Of a stretch of 8,329 nucleotides of DNA, positions 1 to 8,105 are shown one piece after another. The notes under the pieces were generated by a model that was not told the DNA's origin, searched no databases, and worked only from the letters and a program-made list of their open reading frames with translations. A program made the position numbers and the translations under genes. Location of the stretch: NCBI GenBank assembly GCA_029263555.1, contig JAJUFW010000101.1, forward strand, positions 1 to 8,329. The letters are read 5' to 3'. Source of the DNA: Alphaproteobacteria bacterium (lineage in GTDB: Bacteria > Pseudomonadota > Alphaproteobacteria > DSM-16000 > Inquilinaceae). Each line of letters opens with the position of its first letter. The stretch's first letter is position 1.

Positions 1-1555
1 CGGCGCGGCGGGCTTTGCCGCGCCCGCCGCAGAGATCCCGGAGGCCAGCGACGAGGCGACGGGCATATCGCCGCTGTGGCACGTCGCGGATTCCAAGGGC
101 AAGGCCTTCGTCGACTTCCAGCACGACGTCACCGCCAAGGACATCGCGCTTGCGGCACGCGAAGGCTTCACCGCGGTCGAGCATCTGAAGCGCTACACGA
201 CGCTGGGCATGGCGACCGACCAGGGGAAGACCAGCAACGTCAACGGGCTCGCCATCATGGCCGAGCTGACCGGCCGTTCGATCCCGGAAACCGGCACCAC
301 CCGGTTCCGCCCGCCGCATGTGCCCGTGGCGATCGGCGCCTTCGCCGGCCCGCATCGCGGCCGTCACTTCAAGCCGACACGGCTTACCGCGGGCCATGAC
401 TGGGCCCGCGAACAGGGCGCGGTCTTCGTGGAAACCGGGCTCTGGCTGCGCGCGCAGTGGTTCGCCCGCCCGGGCGAGACGGATTGGCTGCAGAGCGTGG
501 TGCGCGAAGTGAATGCCGTCCGCAACGGCGTCGGCATCTGCGACGTCTCCACGCTCGGCAAGATCGCGCTGTCCGGTGTCGATGTCGGGACCTTCCTCGA
601 CAGGGTCTACATCAACACCTTCTCCACGCTGCCGGTCGGCAAGGCGCGCTACGGCGTCATGCTGCGCGAGGACGGCTTCGTCATGGACGACGGCACGACG
701 GCACGGCTGACGGACGACCTCTACGTCATGTCCACCACGACGGCGAACGCCGGCAAGGTCATGCAGCACCTGGAGTTCTGCCATCAGGTGCTGTGGCCGG
801 AGCTCGACGTCGCGATGGTGTCGATCACCGAACAATGGGCCCAGTACGCGGTTGCCGGCCCGCGTTCGCGGGAACTGCTGCAGCGTCTGTTCGGCCCGAC
901 CGTGGATCTTTCCAACGAGGCGTTCCCCTATCTCGCCTGCGCCGAATTCCCGCTCGGCGGCGTGCGCGCCCGGCTGTTCCGCCTCTCCTTCTCGGGCGAG
1001 CTTGCCTACGAAATCGCCGTGCCCGCCCGCTACGGGGATGCGCTGGTCCGCGCCCTCATGGAGGCCGGCGCCGATCTGGGCGTGACGCCCTACGGCACCG
1101 AGGCGCTCGGCGTCATGCGGGTCGAGAAGGGCCATGCCGCCGGAAACGAGCTCAATGGCCATACCACCGCGGGCGATCTCGGGCTCGGCCGGATGATGTC
1201 CAAGAAGAAGGACTTCATCGGTCGCGTGATGGCCGGCCGGCCGGCCCTGACGGATCCCAACCGGCCGACGCTCGTCGGACTCAAGCCGGTCGACCGCAGC
1301 CAGCGGCTGCATGCCGGCGCCCATTTCCTCGATCTCGGCGCCGCGCCGACGGCAGACAACGACCAGGGCTATATGACCTCCGTCGTGTATTCGCCGACGC
1401 TCGGCCACTGGATCGGCCTCGGCCTCGTCGCAAGGGGCCCCCAGCGGATCGGAGAGCGCATCCGCGCCTATGACCCGGTGCGCAACCGCGACACCGAGGT
1501 CGAGATCTGTTCGCCCGTCTTTGTCGATCCGGAGGGAGCGCGCCTTCATGCCTGA
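1..1555 (+). CDS. soxA: Sarcosine oxidase alpha subunit, C-terminal part (5' end outside window)
   Basis: This is the C-terminal part of the large subunit of heterotetrameric sarcosine oxidase, which converts sarcosine, THF and O2 to glycine, 5,10-methylene-THF and H2O2 in the cytoplasm. The reading frame is open from base 2 and gives about 517 residues; the family is usually about 1000, so roughly half is missing on the left. Residues 1-85 of the fragment are the end of the nucleotide-binding oxidoreductase part, with the typical FVDFQHDVTAKD and EHLKRYTTLGMATDQGK stretches. From about residue 130 to the end is a GcvT-like folate-binding domain: CDVSTLGKIALSG, YGVMLREDGFVMDDG (its Asp pair aligns with the GcvT acidic site), FSGELAYEI and YGTEALGVMRVEKGH. 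The stop overlaps the soxG start by 8 nt, so the two are probably translationally coupled. Domain placement is from family knowledge, not from an alignment. No frameshift is seen. Confidence 0.96.
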   Translation, partial: GAAGFAAPAAEIPEASDEATGISPLWHVADSKGKAFVDFQHDVTAKDIALAAREGFTAVEHLKRYTTLGMATDQGKTSNVNGLAIMAELTGRSIPETGTTRFRPPHVPVAIGAFAGPHRGRHFKPTRLTAGHDWAREQGAVFVETGLWLRAQWFARPGETDWLQSVVREVNAVRNGVGICDVSTLGKIALSGVDVGTFLDRVYINTFSTLPVGKARYGVMLREDGFVMDDGTTARLTDDLYVMSTTTANAGKVMQHLEFCHQVLWPELDVAMVSITEQWAQYAVAGPRSRELLQRLFGPTVDLSNEAFPYLACAEFPLGGVRARLFRLSFSGELAYEIAVPARYGDALVRALMEAGADLGVTPYGTEALGVMRVEKGHAAGNELNGHTTAGDLGLGRMMSKKKDFIGRVMAGRPALTDPNRPTLVGLKPVDRSQRLHAGAHFLDLGAAPTADNDQGYMTSVVYSPTLGHWIGLGLVARGPQRIGERIRAYDPVRNRDTEVEICSPVFVDPEGARLHA

Positions 1556-2171
1556 CATCGGAACCCTGTCGACACGCTCCGCCTTCGACGGCCTCCTGAC
1601 GAACCAGGGGAACGCCGAACGCCCCGGACTTTCGGTAGAAGACCGGTGCGGCATGGGCCTTGCCACCGTCATCGCCCGGTCCGGCCAGGAGCAGGCGCTC
1701 CGTGCCCGCATCCGCGAGCGGCATGGCCTGGAACTGCCGGACGGCCCGCGTCGCGTGACCGCCGGCGATGTCGCCTTCATCGGCACGGGGCGCGGCAAAT
1801 GGCTGGCGACCGGCACCGGCGACCAAGGGTGGGTCGAGGATCTTGCCCGCGATCTCGCCGGGCTTGCCATGGTCACCGACCAGTCCGACGGCCTGGCGGT
1901 TCTGCGGATCGGCGGTCCCTGCGTACGCCAGGCGCTGGCCAAGGGCGTCCCCATCGATCTCCATCCGCGGGCGTTCACGCCGGACGATGCCGCCGTCACG
2001 GCCATCGGCCAGATAGGCGTGACGCTCTGGCAGATCGACGACGCGCCGACTTACGAAATTGCGATGTTCCGCAGCATGGCCGGCAGCTTCTGGCACTGGC
2101 TCGCGTCATCGGCAGCGGAGTTCGGGCTGACCGTTTCTCCCCGTCCGGCGGCTTCGCCCGGCCGAGGTTGA
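1548..2171 (+). CDS. soxG: Sarcosine oxidase gamma subunit
   Basis: This is the small gamma subunit of heterotetrameric sarcosine oxidase, a GcvT-like fold protein that packs with the alpha, beta and delta subunits. The product is 207 residues, normal for SoxG (about 185-210). Recognisable stretches include GTGRGKWLATG, DQSDGLAVLRIGGP, a segment with LAKGVPIDLHPRAF, and a C-terminal YEIAMFRSMAGSFWHWL block typical of the family. The start at 1548 is chosen because GGAGGG lies at 1531-1536 with an 11-nt gap and the protein then begins MPDIGTL; the frame is open further upstream, but only inside soxA. The gene overlaps the end of soxA by 8 nt and is followed by an 86-nt gap before purU. Gamma subunits are poorly conserved, so position after soxA supports the call as much as sequence does. 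Confidence 0.92.
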   Translation: MPDIGTLSTRSAFDGLLTNQGNAERPGLSVEDRCGMGLATVIARSGQEQALRARIRERHGLELPDGPRRVTAGDVAFIGTGRGKWLATGTGDQGWVEDLARDLAGLAMVTDQSDGLAVLRIGGPCVRQALAKGVPIDLHPRAFTPDDAAVTAIGQIGVTLWQIDDAPTYEIAMFRSMAGSFWHWLASSAAEFGLTVSPRPAASPGRG

Positions 2172-2257
2172 CGGCCGCGCGGGCGCGCGCTCCAGCCAAA
2201 TCCACCCCAGTTCCACCCATCACCCGACGATCGAACCTTCCGAGGGAACGGTACCCC

Positions 2258-3121
2258 ATGTCCGCCGAAGACTTCATTCTTTCTCTGTCCTGCCCGGACC
2301 GCCCCGGCCTCGTTTCCGCCGTCGCGACGCATCTTTTCGAGAACGGCTGCAACATCCTCGAAGCGCATCAGTTCGACGACACCGAGACGGGGCGCTTCTT
2401 CATGCGGGTCAGATTCGACCTCGTCGAAGACGACGCCTCGATCGACCGGGTGCGCGAACGCTTCGACCCGGTCGCGGAGAAGTTCGCCATGCGTTGGACG
2501 ATCCGCAGCCGACGGGAGAAGCAGCGGGTCCTGCTCTTGGTCTCGAACCACGACCACTGCCTTGCCGATCTTCTCTATCGCTGGCGTACCGGCGAGATCG
2601 AGATGGACATCGTCGGCATCGTCTCGAACCATCCGCGTTCGACCTACGCCCATCTCGACTTCGACGGGATTCCGTTCCATTACCTGCCCGTGACCAAGAG
2701 CACCAAGCTCGAGCAGGAAACCCAGCTGTGGAACATCATCCAGCAGACCGGAACCGACCTCGTCGTCCTGGCGCGCTACATGCAGATCCTGTCCGACGGG
2801 CTGGCCGCCAAGCTTTCCGGATGGTGCATCAACATCCATCACTCGTTCCTGCCGGGCTTCAAGGGCGCCAAGCCCTATCACCAGGCGCATTCGCGCGGCG
2901 TGAAACTGATCGGCGCGACCGCTCACTACGTCACGGCCGATCTGGACGAAGGGCCGATCATCGAGCAGGACGTGGAGCGGATCAGTCATCACGACACGCC
3001 CGAGGATCTGGTCCGCAAGGGCCGCGACATCGAGCGCCGCGTGCTGTCGCGCGCGATCGCCTGGCATCTGGACGGGCGGGTGATCCTCAACGGCTCCAAG
3101 ACCGTCGTCTTCCGGGACTGA
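2258..3121 (+). CDS. purU: Formyltetrahydrofolate deformylase
   Basis: PurU hydrolyses 10-formyl-THF to formate and free THF. The product is 287 residues, the normal length. Residues 5-80 form an N-terminal ACT domain (starting FILSLSCPDRPGLVSAVATH), which in E. coli PurU mediates control by methionine and glycine. Residues 88-287 form the formyltransferase-fold hydrolase domain. The catalytic set expected from PurN/PurU is present: Asn192 and His194 in INIHHSFLPGFKGAKPY, and Asp230 in ADLDEGPII. The start at 2258 has GAGGGA at 2242-2247 and places the ACT domain at the usual distance; the frame is open upstream but reads non-conserved sequence inside soxG. PurU commonly follows sox genes, where it drains formyl-THF made from sarcosine-derived methyl groups and frees THF for another round. 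FolD follows after 4 nt. Confidence 0.97.
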   Translation: MSAEDFILSLSCPDRPGLVSAVATHLFENGCNILEAHQFDDTETGRFFMRVRFDLVEDDASIDRVRERFDPVAEKFAMRWTIRSRREKQRVLLLVSNHDHCLADLLYRWRTGEIEMDIVGIVSNHPRSTYAHLDFDGIPFHYLPVTKSTKLEQETQLWNIIQQTGTDLVVLARYMQILSDGLAAKLSGWCINIHHSFLPGFKGAKPYHQAHSRGVKLIGATAHYVTADLDEGPIIEQDVERISHHDTPEDLVRKGRDIERRVLSRAIAWHLDGRVILNGSKTVVFRD

Positions 3122-3125
3122 ACTC

Positions 3126-4022
<897 letters not shown>

Positions 4023-4061
4023 TGGCACCCGTCCCGTCTCCCACCAGGATTGCCGATGAAA

Positions 4062-4089
4062 CGAGCCCGGCCCGACAAGGCCGGGCTCG
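4062..4089 (-). terminator. Hairpin terminator between convergent folD and prpB-like gene
   Basis: A perfect 11-bp inverted repeat pairs 4062-4072 (CGAGCCCGGCC) with 4079-4089 (GGCCGGGCTCG) around a 6-nt loop. On the minus strand it starts 8 nt past the prpB-like stop codon and is followed by TTT, as expected for a rho-independent terminator, although the U-run is short. On the plus strand it lies 39 nt after folD but has no T-run after it, so it may only partly stop that transcript. It probably insulates the two converging units. Confidence 0.75.
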
Positions 4090-4097
4090 ACCGGCGT

Positions 4098-5021
4098 TCA
4101 GTCCCGGGGAGGCATGCCGTCCGGCACAACCGTCCTCAGGATGGACTGGTCGAGCGATTCGTAGTCGAAGTACCGGATCGTTTCGTACAGCTCCTTGCGG
4201 GTCTGCATTCGGTCGATGGCGTTCCGGGTGCTGCCGTCCCGGACGATGTCGGCATAGAGCGCCTCATGCGCCTTCGCCGCGACGCGCAACGCGCTGACCG
4301 GCCAGATCACCATCCGATACCCCATTTCCTGGAACTCGGCGGCCGTGAAGAACGGCGTGCGGCCGAACTCCGTCATGTTGGCGAGCAGCGGCACGCCCGG
4401 CATGCGGCGCGCGAATTCGCGGAACATTTCCGCCGAATGCAGCGCCTCGGGAAAGATCGCGTCGGCCCCGGCTTCGAGATAGAGCCGGGCCCGCGCGACC
4501 GCGCCCTCCAGCCCTTCGCTGGCAGCGGCGTCGGTCCGCGCGATGATGACCAGGTCGCGGCGCGCTTTCACCGCCGCTGCGATCCTGGCCGCCATCTCCT
4601 CGGGATCAGCCAGTTTCTTGTCGTTCAGATGCCCGCACTTCTTGGGCAGCAGCTGGTCCTCGATATGGACGGCGGCAGCACCCGCGTCCTCGAAGACGCG
4701 GACCATGTGCATGACGTTGAGGACGCCGCCGAACCCGGTGTCGCCGTCAACCAGCAGCGGCAGTTGGGAAGCCCGGGCGATCTGCCGGATAAAGAACGCG
4801 ACCTCGTCGACCGTGATCACGCCGAGATCGGGCAGCCCCATGGAGGCGCTCATCGCCGCCCCCGAAAGATAGAGGGCCTCGAATCCGGCATCCCGCGCCT
4901 GGAGCGCCGAAAGCCCGTTGTAGGCGCCGGGGATCCGCAGGATCTGCGGCCGGGCAAGCAGCTCACGGAAACGGTCGCCGGGGCGGCGCGGATCGAGTTC
5001 GGACGCAACAAGATAGGTCAT
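4098..5021 (-). CDS. prpB: Methylisocitrate lyase-family protein (PEP mutase/isocitrate lyase superfamily)
   Basis: The product is 307 residues, close to PrpB (about 295), which cleaves 2-methylisocitrate to pyruvate and succinate with Mg2+. Superfamily motifs are intact: YLSGAAMSASMGLPDLG (51-67), the metal-site Asp92 and Asp94 in VDGDTGFGG, Glu121 in VHIEDQ, the flexible-loop KKCGH at 127-131 with catalytic Cys129, Arg162 in IIARTDA, Glu192 in IFPEA, and NMTEFGRTP (215-223). The loop cysteine argues for a C-C lyase rather than a PEP mutase, and the length excludes ordinary isocitrate lyase. The start has AAAGGA on the minus strand (5033-5038) with an 11-nt gap. It is the last gene of the tctCBA unit, 44 nt after tctA. 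No prpC or prpD is seen, so the substrate could instead be a relative such as 2,3-dimethylmalate. Family call is firm; the prpB symbol is less so. Confidence 0.88.
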   Translation of the reverse strand: MTYLVASELDPRRPGDRFRELLARPQILRIPGAYNGLSALQARDAGFEALYLSGAAMSASMGLPDLGVITVDEVAFFIRQIARASQLPLLVDGDTGFGGVLNVMHMVRVFEDAGAAAVHIEDQLLPKKCGHLNDKKLADPEEMAARIAAAVKARRDLVIIARTDAAASEGLEGAVARARLYLEAGADAIFPEALHSAEMFREFARRMPGVPLLANMTEFGRTPFFTAAEFQEMGYRMVIWPVSALRVAAKAHEALYADIVRDGSTRNAIDRMQTRKELYETIRYFDYESLDQSILRTVVPDGMPPRD

Positions 5022-5065
5022 GGATTCGGTATTCCTTTGAACTCAGGTCGGTGCGGACGGGCTGA

Positions 5066-6571
5066 TTAGCCGTCGAGGGTCGCCGCGACCCGCCGCTTCC
5101 TGAGAACGGCCAGCACGTGCGGCCCGAGAATCGACGCCACGGCCAGGACCCACAGCAGGACGCTGGTCACCGAATTGAAGAGGATGACGGGATTGCCGTC
5201 CGACAGCGAAAGCGCCCGGCGGAAATTGTCCTCCAGCAGACGGGACAGCACGAAGGCCAGCATCAGCGGGATCAGCGGCACGTTCGCCTTCCGCAACAGG
5301 TAGGCGCCGACGCCGATCACGGTCGTTACCAGCAGCTCGAAATGAGAGTTCGAGACGGCGTACACGCCCGCGAACGATAGCGCGAGGATGCCGGGATAGA
5401 GGATCCAGGCCGGGACCAGCAGCAGACGGGCGAAGAGTCCGACCAGGGGCAGGTTCAGGACCAGCAGCATGACGTTGCCGATATACATCGACGCGATCAG
5501 GCCCCAGGCGATTTCCGGGCGCTGGGTGAACAGGAGCGGCCCCGGGGTAATCGAATACATGAGCAGCGCCCCGAGCAGGACCGCCGTTGTCCCCGACCCC
5601 GGGATGCCGAGAGCCAGCATCGGCACCATGGATCCCGTCTGGGCCGCATTGTCGGCGGTCTCCGGGGCGGAAAGACCCCTCATGTCGCCCTTGCCGAAGG
5701 TGCCGCGATCGACCAGCCGCTTTTCCAGCGTGTACGCCACGGCCGAGGAGATCGACGCGCCCGCCCCCGGCAGAACGCCGAGCACGAAGCCGACACCGGT
5801 CGAGCGCAGCATGGTCGGCAGGCAGGCCGCGACTTCCTTGATCCTGAGGCCCGGGCCCGAGCCGAGGCGGGATACTGCCCCGACCAGCGGGCGTTCCACC
5901 AGGATCAGGACTTCGGCCACCGCGAACAGGCCGATCGTCAGGGCGGTGAAATCGATCCCGCCGAGCAGCTCCAGCGAGCCGAAGGTAAACCGTTCGACGC
6001 CCGAGCCGCCGTCGATGCCGATCATGGCCAGCAGCAGGCCGAGGGCAATGGCCGCCCAGGTCTTGGCCGCATTGCCGCTGCCCATGGTCGTGAGCAGGGC
6101 AAAGGCCAGCACCATCAGGGCGACGTATTCGGAAGGCCCGAAGGACACGGCGACCCGCGCCAGCGGAACCGCGAGGAAGGTCAGCAGCACCACCGCCAGC
6201 GTGCCGCCGACGAAGCTGCCGATGCCGCTGATCGCAAGCGCCGCCGCGCCCCGCCCGGCCTTGGCCAGCGGATAGCCGTCGATGGTCGTCATGACGAGCC
6301 CCGGATCGCCGGGGATGTTGAGCAGGATAGACGAGATGCGCCCGCCATATCCGCTGCCGTAATAGATCCCTGCCAGCAGGATCAGAGCGCTTTCCGGCGG
6401 CAGCTGCAGCGCGAAGCACAGGGGCAGGAGCAGAGCGACCGCGTTGATCGGGCCGATGCCGGGCAAGGCGCCGACCGCCGTCCCCAGCGCGACGCCGGCG
6501 AATCCCAGGCCGAGATTGAGCGGCGAGAATGCGACCTGGAAGCCGAGAAGAAGAGAGGAGAAGGAGTCCAT
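5066..6571 (-). CDS. tctA: Tripartite tricarboxylate transporter, large membrane subunit TctA
   Basis: This is the large inner-membrane subunit of a tripartite tricarboxylate transporter, the permease that works with TctB and the periplasmic receptor TctC using an ion gradient. The 501 residues match the usual length (about 500). The protein is mostly hydrophobic with roughly a dozen membrane segments and shows the family's two-fold internal repeat: GALPGIGP (34-41) with YYGSGYGG (70-77) and LLNIPGDPG (83-91) in the first half, and GVLPGAGASI (265-274) with LALGIPGSGTTA (319-330) in the second. The start overlaps the tctB stop by one base (TGATG) and has GGGGAT at 6576-6580 as ribosome site. 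It precedes the lyase gene by 44 nt. Solute specificity in these systems sits mainly in TctC, so the substrate is not given by this gene. Confidence 0.96.
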   Translation of the reverse strand: MDSFSSLLLGFQVAFSPLNLGLGFAGVALGTAVGALPGIGPINAVALLLPLCFALQLPPESALILLAGIYYGSGYGGRISSILLNIPGDPGLVMTTIDGYPLAKAGRGAAALAISGIGSFVGGTLAVVLLTFLAVPLARVAVSFGPSEYVALMVLAFALLTTMGSGNAAKTWAAIALGLLLAMIGIDGGSGVERFTFGSLELLGGIDFTALTIGLFAVAEVLILVERPLVGAVSRLGSGPGLRIKEVAACLPTMLRSTGVGFVLGVLPGAGASISSAVAYTLEKRLVDRGTFGKGDMRGLSAPETADNAAQTGSMVPMLALGIPGSGTTAVLLGALLMYSITPGPLLFTQRPEIAWGLIASMYIGNVMLLVLNLPLVGLFARLLLVPAWILYPGILALSFAGVYAVSNSHFELLVTTVIGVGAYLLRKANVPLIPLMLAFVLSRLLEDNFRRALSLSDGNPVILFNSVTSVLLWVLAVASILGPHVLAVLRKRRVAATLDG

Positions 6572-6999
6572 CAGATCCCCAACGGGCCTCGAGGCAGGGG
6601 GAGGTCAAGCAGGTAGTCGATAACCAGCAGGAAGACGAAGGACGTCACGACGGCGCTGACGGCGCTGGCGAGGGGGCGGGCCCCGAAGGCCAGCGCCAGC
6701 AGGAAGCACAGGCAGGACGTCGCCGGCACGAAACCGATCGGGCCCAGCAGGTAGGGATAGACGACCGACGCGACGGTCACGAGGACGACGCGCCCGACAT
6801 GTCCGATTTCCCAGTTCCCCTTCTGCGGGCGGAACAGGATCGCGGCGCCGCAGGCACCGAGAAGGAGCGCCACCAGGGTGGGGAAAACCCTCGGCCCCAC
6901 CGGATCGGCCGCGAAGGGAACGTCGAGGGTCTGCGCATGCCAGGCCGCGCCGATTGCGACGGCCAGGAAGACGATCCCGAGAATACGGTCCACGATCAT
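6571..6999 (-). CDS. tctB: Tripartite tricarboxylate transporter, small membrane subunit TctB
   Basis: This is the small membrane subunit of the transporter. The 142 residues fit the family (about 140-160). Hydrophobic segments lie at about 5-22, 38-56, 70-107 (probably two passes) and 112-132, giving four to five membrane passes. The family hallmark DPVGPRVFPTLVALLLG follows the first segment (residues 32-48). TctB is weakly conserved, so the call rests on this motif, size, topology and its place between tctC and tctA. AGAGG at 7011-7015 is a plausible ribosome site, 11 nt before the ATG. The gene starts 39 nt after the tctC stop and shares one base with the tctA start, suggesting coupled translation of the two membrane subunits. 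Confidence 0.93.
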   Translation of the reverse strand: MIVDRILGIVFLAVAIGAAWHAQTLDVPFAADPVGPRVFPTLVALLLGACGAAILFRPQKGNWEIGHVGRVVLVTVASVVYPYLLGPIGFVPATSCLCFLLALAFGARPLASAVSAVVTSFVFLLVIDYLLDLPLPRGPLGI

Positions 7000-7038
7000 G
7001 GATGTATCCGCCTCTGGTGGCGCCTTGTTGCTGGTCGC

Positions 7039-8016
7039 CTACTGGGCCGCCAGTCCGATTTCGGCAGCCAGGGCGCGGAACGCCTCGGTCTGCTTCTTGG
7101 CGAAGGCGTCGAACTCGGCCCCGACGAGGTCATAGGGGTAGAGCCCCTGTTCCTCCCGGGCCTTCTGCCATTCCGGGTCCGCGTTCAGGCGCCTGATGGC
7201 ATCGACCCAATAGGCATACTGCTCGTCGGTGATCTTGGGCGGCACGTAGAAGCCGCGGACGATCGGCCATTGGACGTCATAGCCCTGCTCCTTGGCCGTC
7301 GGCACGTCGGCCAGTTCGCCGGGGAGGCGTTCTTCCGCGAACACGGCAAGAAGACGGATCTCGCCCGCGGCGAGCTGGCCGCGGATCTCCGAGGCGTCGC
7401 CGGGGAAGACTTCTATGTGGCCACCCAGCAGGGCGGCCATGGCCTCACCGCCGCCCTCATAGGCCAGATAGCGCATGGACTTCGGGTCCACACCGGCCGC
7501 CTTCAGCACCAGCGCCGGCTTCGTCCAGTCCTGGCTTCCCACGGTGCCGCCGGCACCGATGGCCACCGACTGAGGATCGCTCTTCAGCGTATCCACGAGG
7601 TCCTGAAGGGTCTGGAACCGGCTGTCCGCGCGGACGGCCAGCACGCCGTAGTCGGCGCCGATGGCGCCCAGCCAACGGACGTCGTTCTCGGTGAAGCGGC
7701 CGAACTTGCCCTGCGCCAGGTTGACCCAGGAACCCGTCGAAACCGCAACGATCACGTTGGGGTCGGAGGCGCGCTGAGCCTGGATCGTATTGTAGGCAAC
7801 CGCACCGATGCCGCCCGGCAGGTTCACCGTGCGGATGGTCGGATCGACGATGCCGAGCTCGTTCAGCATCCGGGACGTGAGCCGGCACGTCAGGTCGAAG
7901 CCGCCGCCCGGCGCGGCCGGCGCGATGCATTCCGGATTGCGCGGCGTGAAGTCCTGTGCCGAGGCGAAAGCGGGCGCAAGAAACAAGGCTGCAGCCAGAA
8001 GACCTTTCTTGAGCAT
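7039..8016 (-). CDS. tctC: Tripartite tricarboxylate transporter periplasmic receptor (TctC/Bug family)
   Basis: This is the periplasmic solute-binding protein that presents substrate to TctAB. The 325 residues fit the family. Residues 1-20 form a Sec signal peptide: Lys3-Lys4, a hydrophobic core (LLAAALFLAPAF) and an ASA|QD cleavage site after Ala20. The mature protein begins with the Bug hallmark strand APAAPGGGFD (32-41), followed by NLPGGIGAVAYN (65-76), GAGGTVGSQDW (154-164), YLAYEGGGEAMAALLGGH (183-200) and PTAKEQGYDVQW (239-250). Two cysteines (Cys30, Cys44) flank the first ligand-binding loop and could form a disulfide in the periplasm. GGGAGA at 8022-8027 gives a good ribosome site six or so nt before the ATG. 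It is the first gene of the unit, divergent from a GntR regulator. Ligand is unknown: Bug proteins bind many carboxylates, and the linked lyase suggests a branched di- or tricarboxylate. Confidence 0.96.
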   Translation of the reverse strand: MLKKGLLAAALFLAPAFASAQDFTPRNPECIAPAAPGGGFDLTCRLTSRMLNELGIVDPTIRTVNLPGGIGAVAYNTIQAQRASDPNVIVAVSTGSWVNLAQGKFGRFTENDVRWLGAIGADYGVLAVRADSRFQTLQDLVDTLKSDPQSVAIGAGGTVGSQDWTKPALVLKAAGVDPKSMRYLAYEGGGEAMAALLGGHIEVFPGDASEIRGQLAAGEIRLLAVFAEERLPGELADVPTAKEQGYDVQWPIVRGFYVPPKITDEQYAYWVDAIRRLNADPEWQKAREEQGLYPYDLVGAEFDAFAKKQTEAFRALAAEIGLAAQ

Positions 8017-8039
8017 TGCGTTCTCCCGAATTCTTATTA

Positions 8040-8047
8040 TGTCGACA
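8040..8047. promoter_or_regulatory. Candidate GntR operator, copy 1 (TGTCGACA)
   Basis: This is a perfect 8-bp palindrome that fits the general GntR-family half-site pattern yGT..ACr. It lies 24 bp upstream of tctC and overlaps its possible -10 box, a position where binding would block transcription. An identical copy lies at 8126-8133. The symmetry does not extend beyond 8 bp, and the same 8-mer also occurs inside soxG at 1567, so chance is possible. Confidence 0.4.
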
Positions 8048-8058
8048 GGTTAGGTCAG

Positions 8059-8079
8059 CCGGCTCAATTTGCAAGCCGG
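8059..8079. repeat. Inverted repeat CCGGCT-N9-AGCCGG in divergent promoter region
   Basis: The arms CCGGCT (8059-8064) and AGCCGG (8074-8079) are perfectly complementary around a 9-nt AT-rich spacer. It lies midway between the two divergent genes. It could be a second regulator site or a weak hairpin in the gntR leader. No matching copy was noticed elsewhere, and 6-bp arms can occur by chance. Confidence 0.3.
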
Positions 8080-8105
8080 ATTCTGGAGCAAGGCTAAGGG
8101 TGCCC

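Larger units (their letters stand above)
8017..8105. promoter_or_regulatory. Divergent promoter region between tctC and gntR
   Basis: This 89-bp gap must contain the promoters for tctC (leftward) and probably the regulator (rightward). It includes an AT-rich island at 8029-8040 in an otherwise GC-rich window. On the minus strand CATAAT (8036-8041) is a possible -10 for tctC, overlapping the palindrome at 8040-8047, but no convincing -35 stands at 17 nt. On the plus strand TTGCAA (8069-8074) has only a poor -10 (GGCTAA) at 17 nt. Promoter positions are therefore tentative; that the gap is a regulatory region is more secure. Confidence 0.6.

Noticed and set aside
1567..1574. TGTCGACA palindrome inside soxG
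   Set aside because: It is identical to the candidate GntR sites but lies within a coding region of the one-carbon operon, far from the regulator. It is taken as a chance match and as a caution about the operator call.
2172..2257. 86-nt gap between soxG and purU as a possible internal promoter or riboswitch
   Set aside because: Only a ribosome site (2242-2247) is visible; it is too short for a known glycine or THF riboswitch, and no -10/-35 pair was recognised.
4050..5069. 339-residue plus-strand open frame opposite the lyase gene
   Set aside because: It is antisense to the PrpB-type gene, starts within the hairpin region without a ribosome site, and resembles no family.
5043..6608. 521-residue minus-strand frame overlapping tctA
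   Set aside because: It is the out-of-frame shadow of tctA; the tctA frame has the membrane segments and paired GxLPGxG motifs, while this one is Arg/Gly/Pro-rich noise.
6529..8097. 522-residue plus-strand open frame opposite tctC, tctB and the start of tctA
   Set aside because: It runs antisense to three well-supported genes, its protein is rich in Arg, Gly, Asp and His with no recognisable domain, and high GC with codon bias readily opens such frames.
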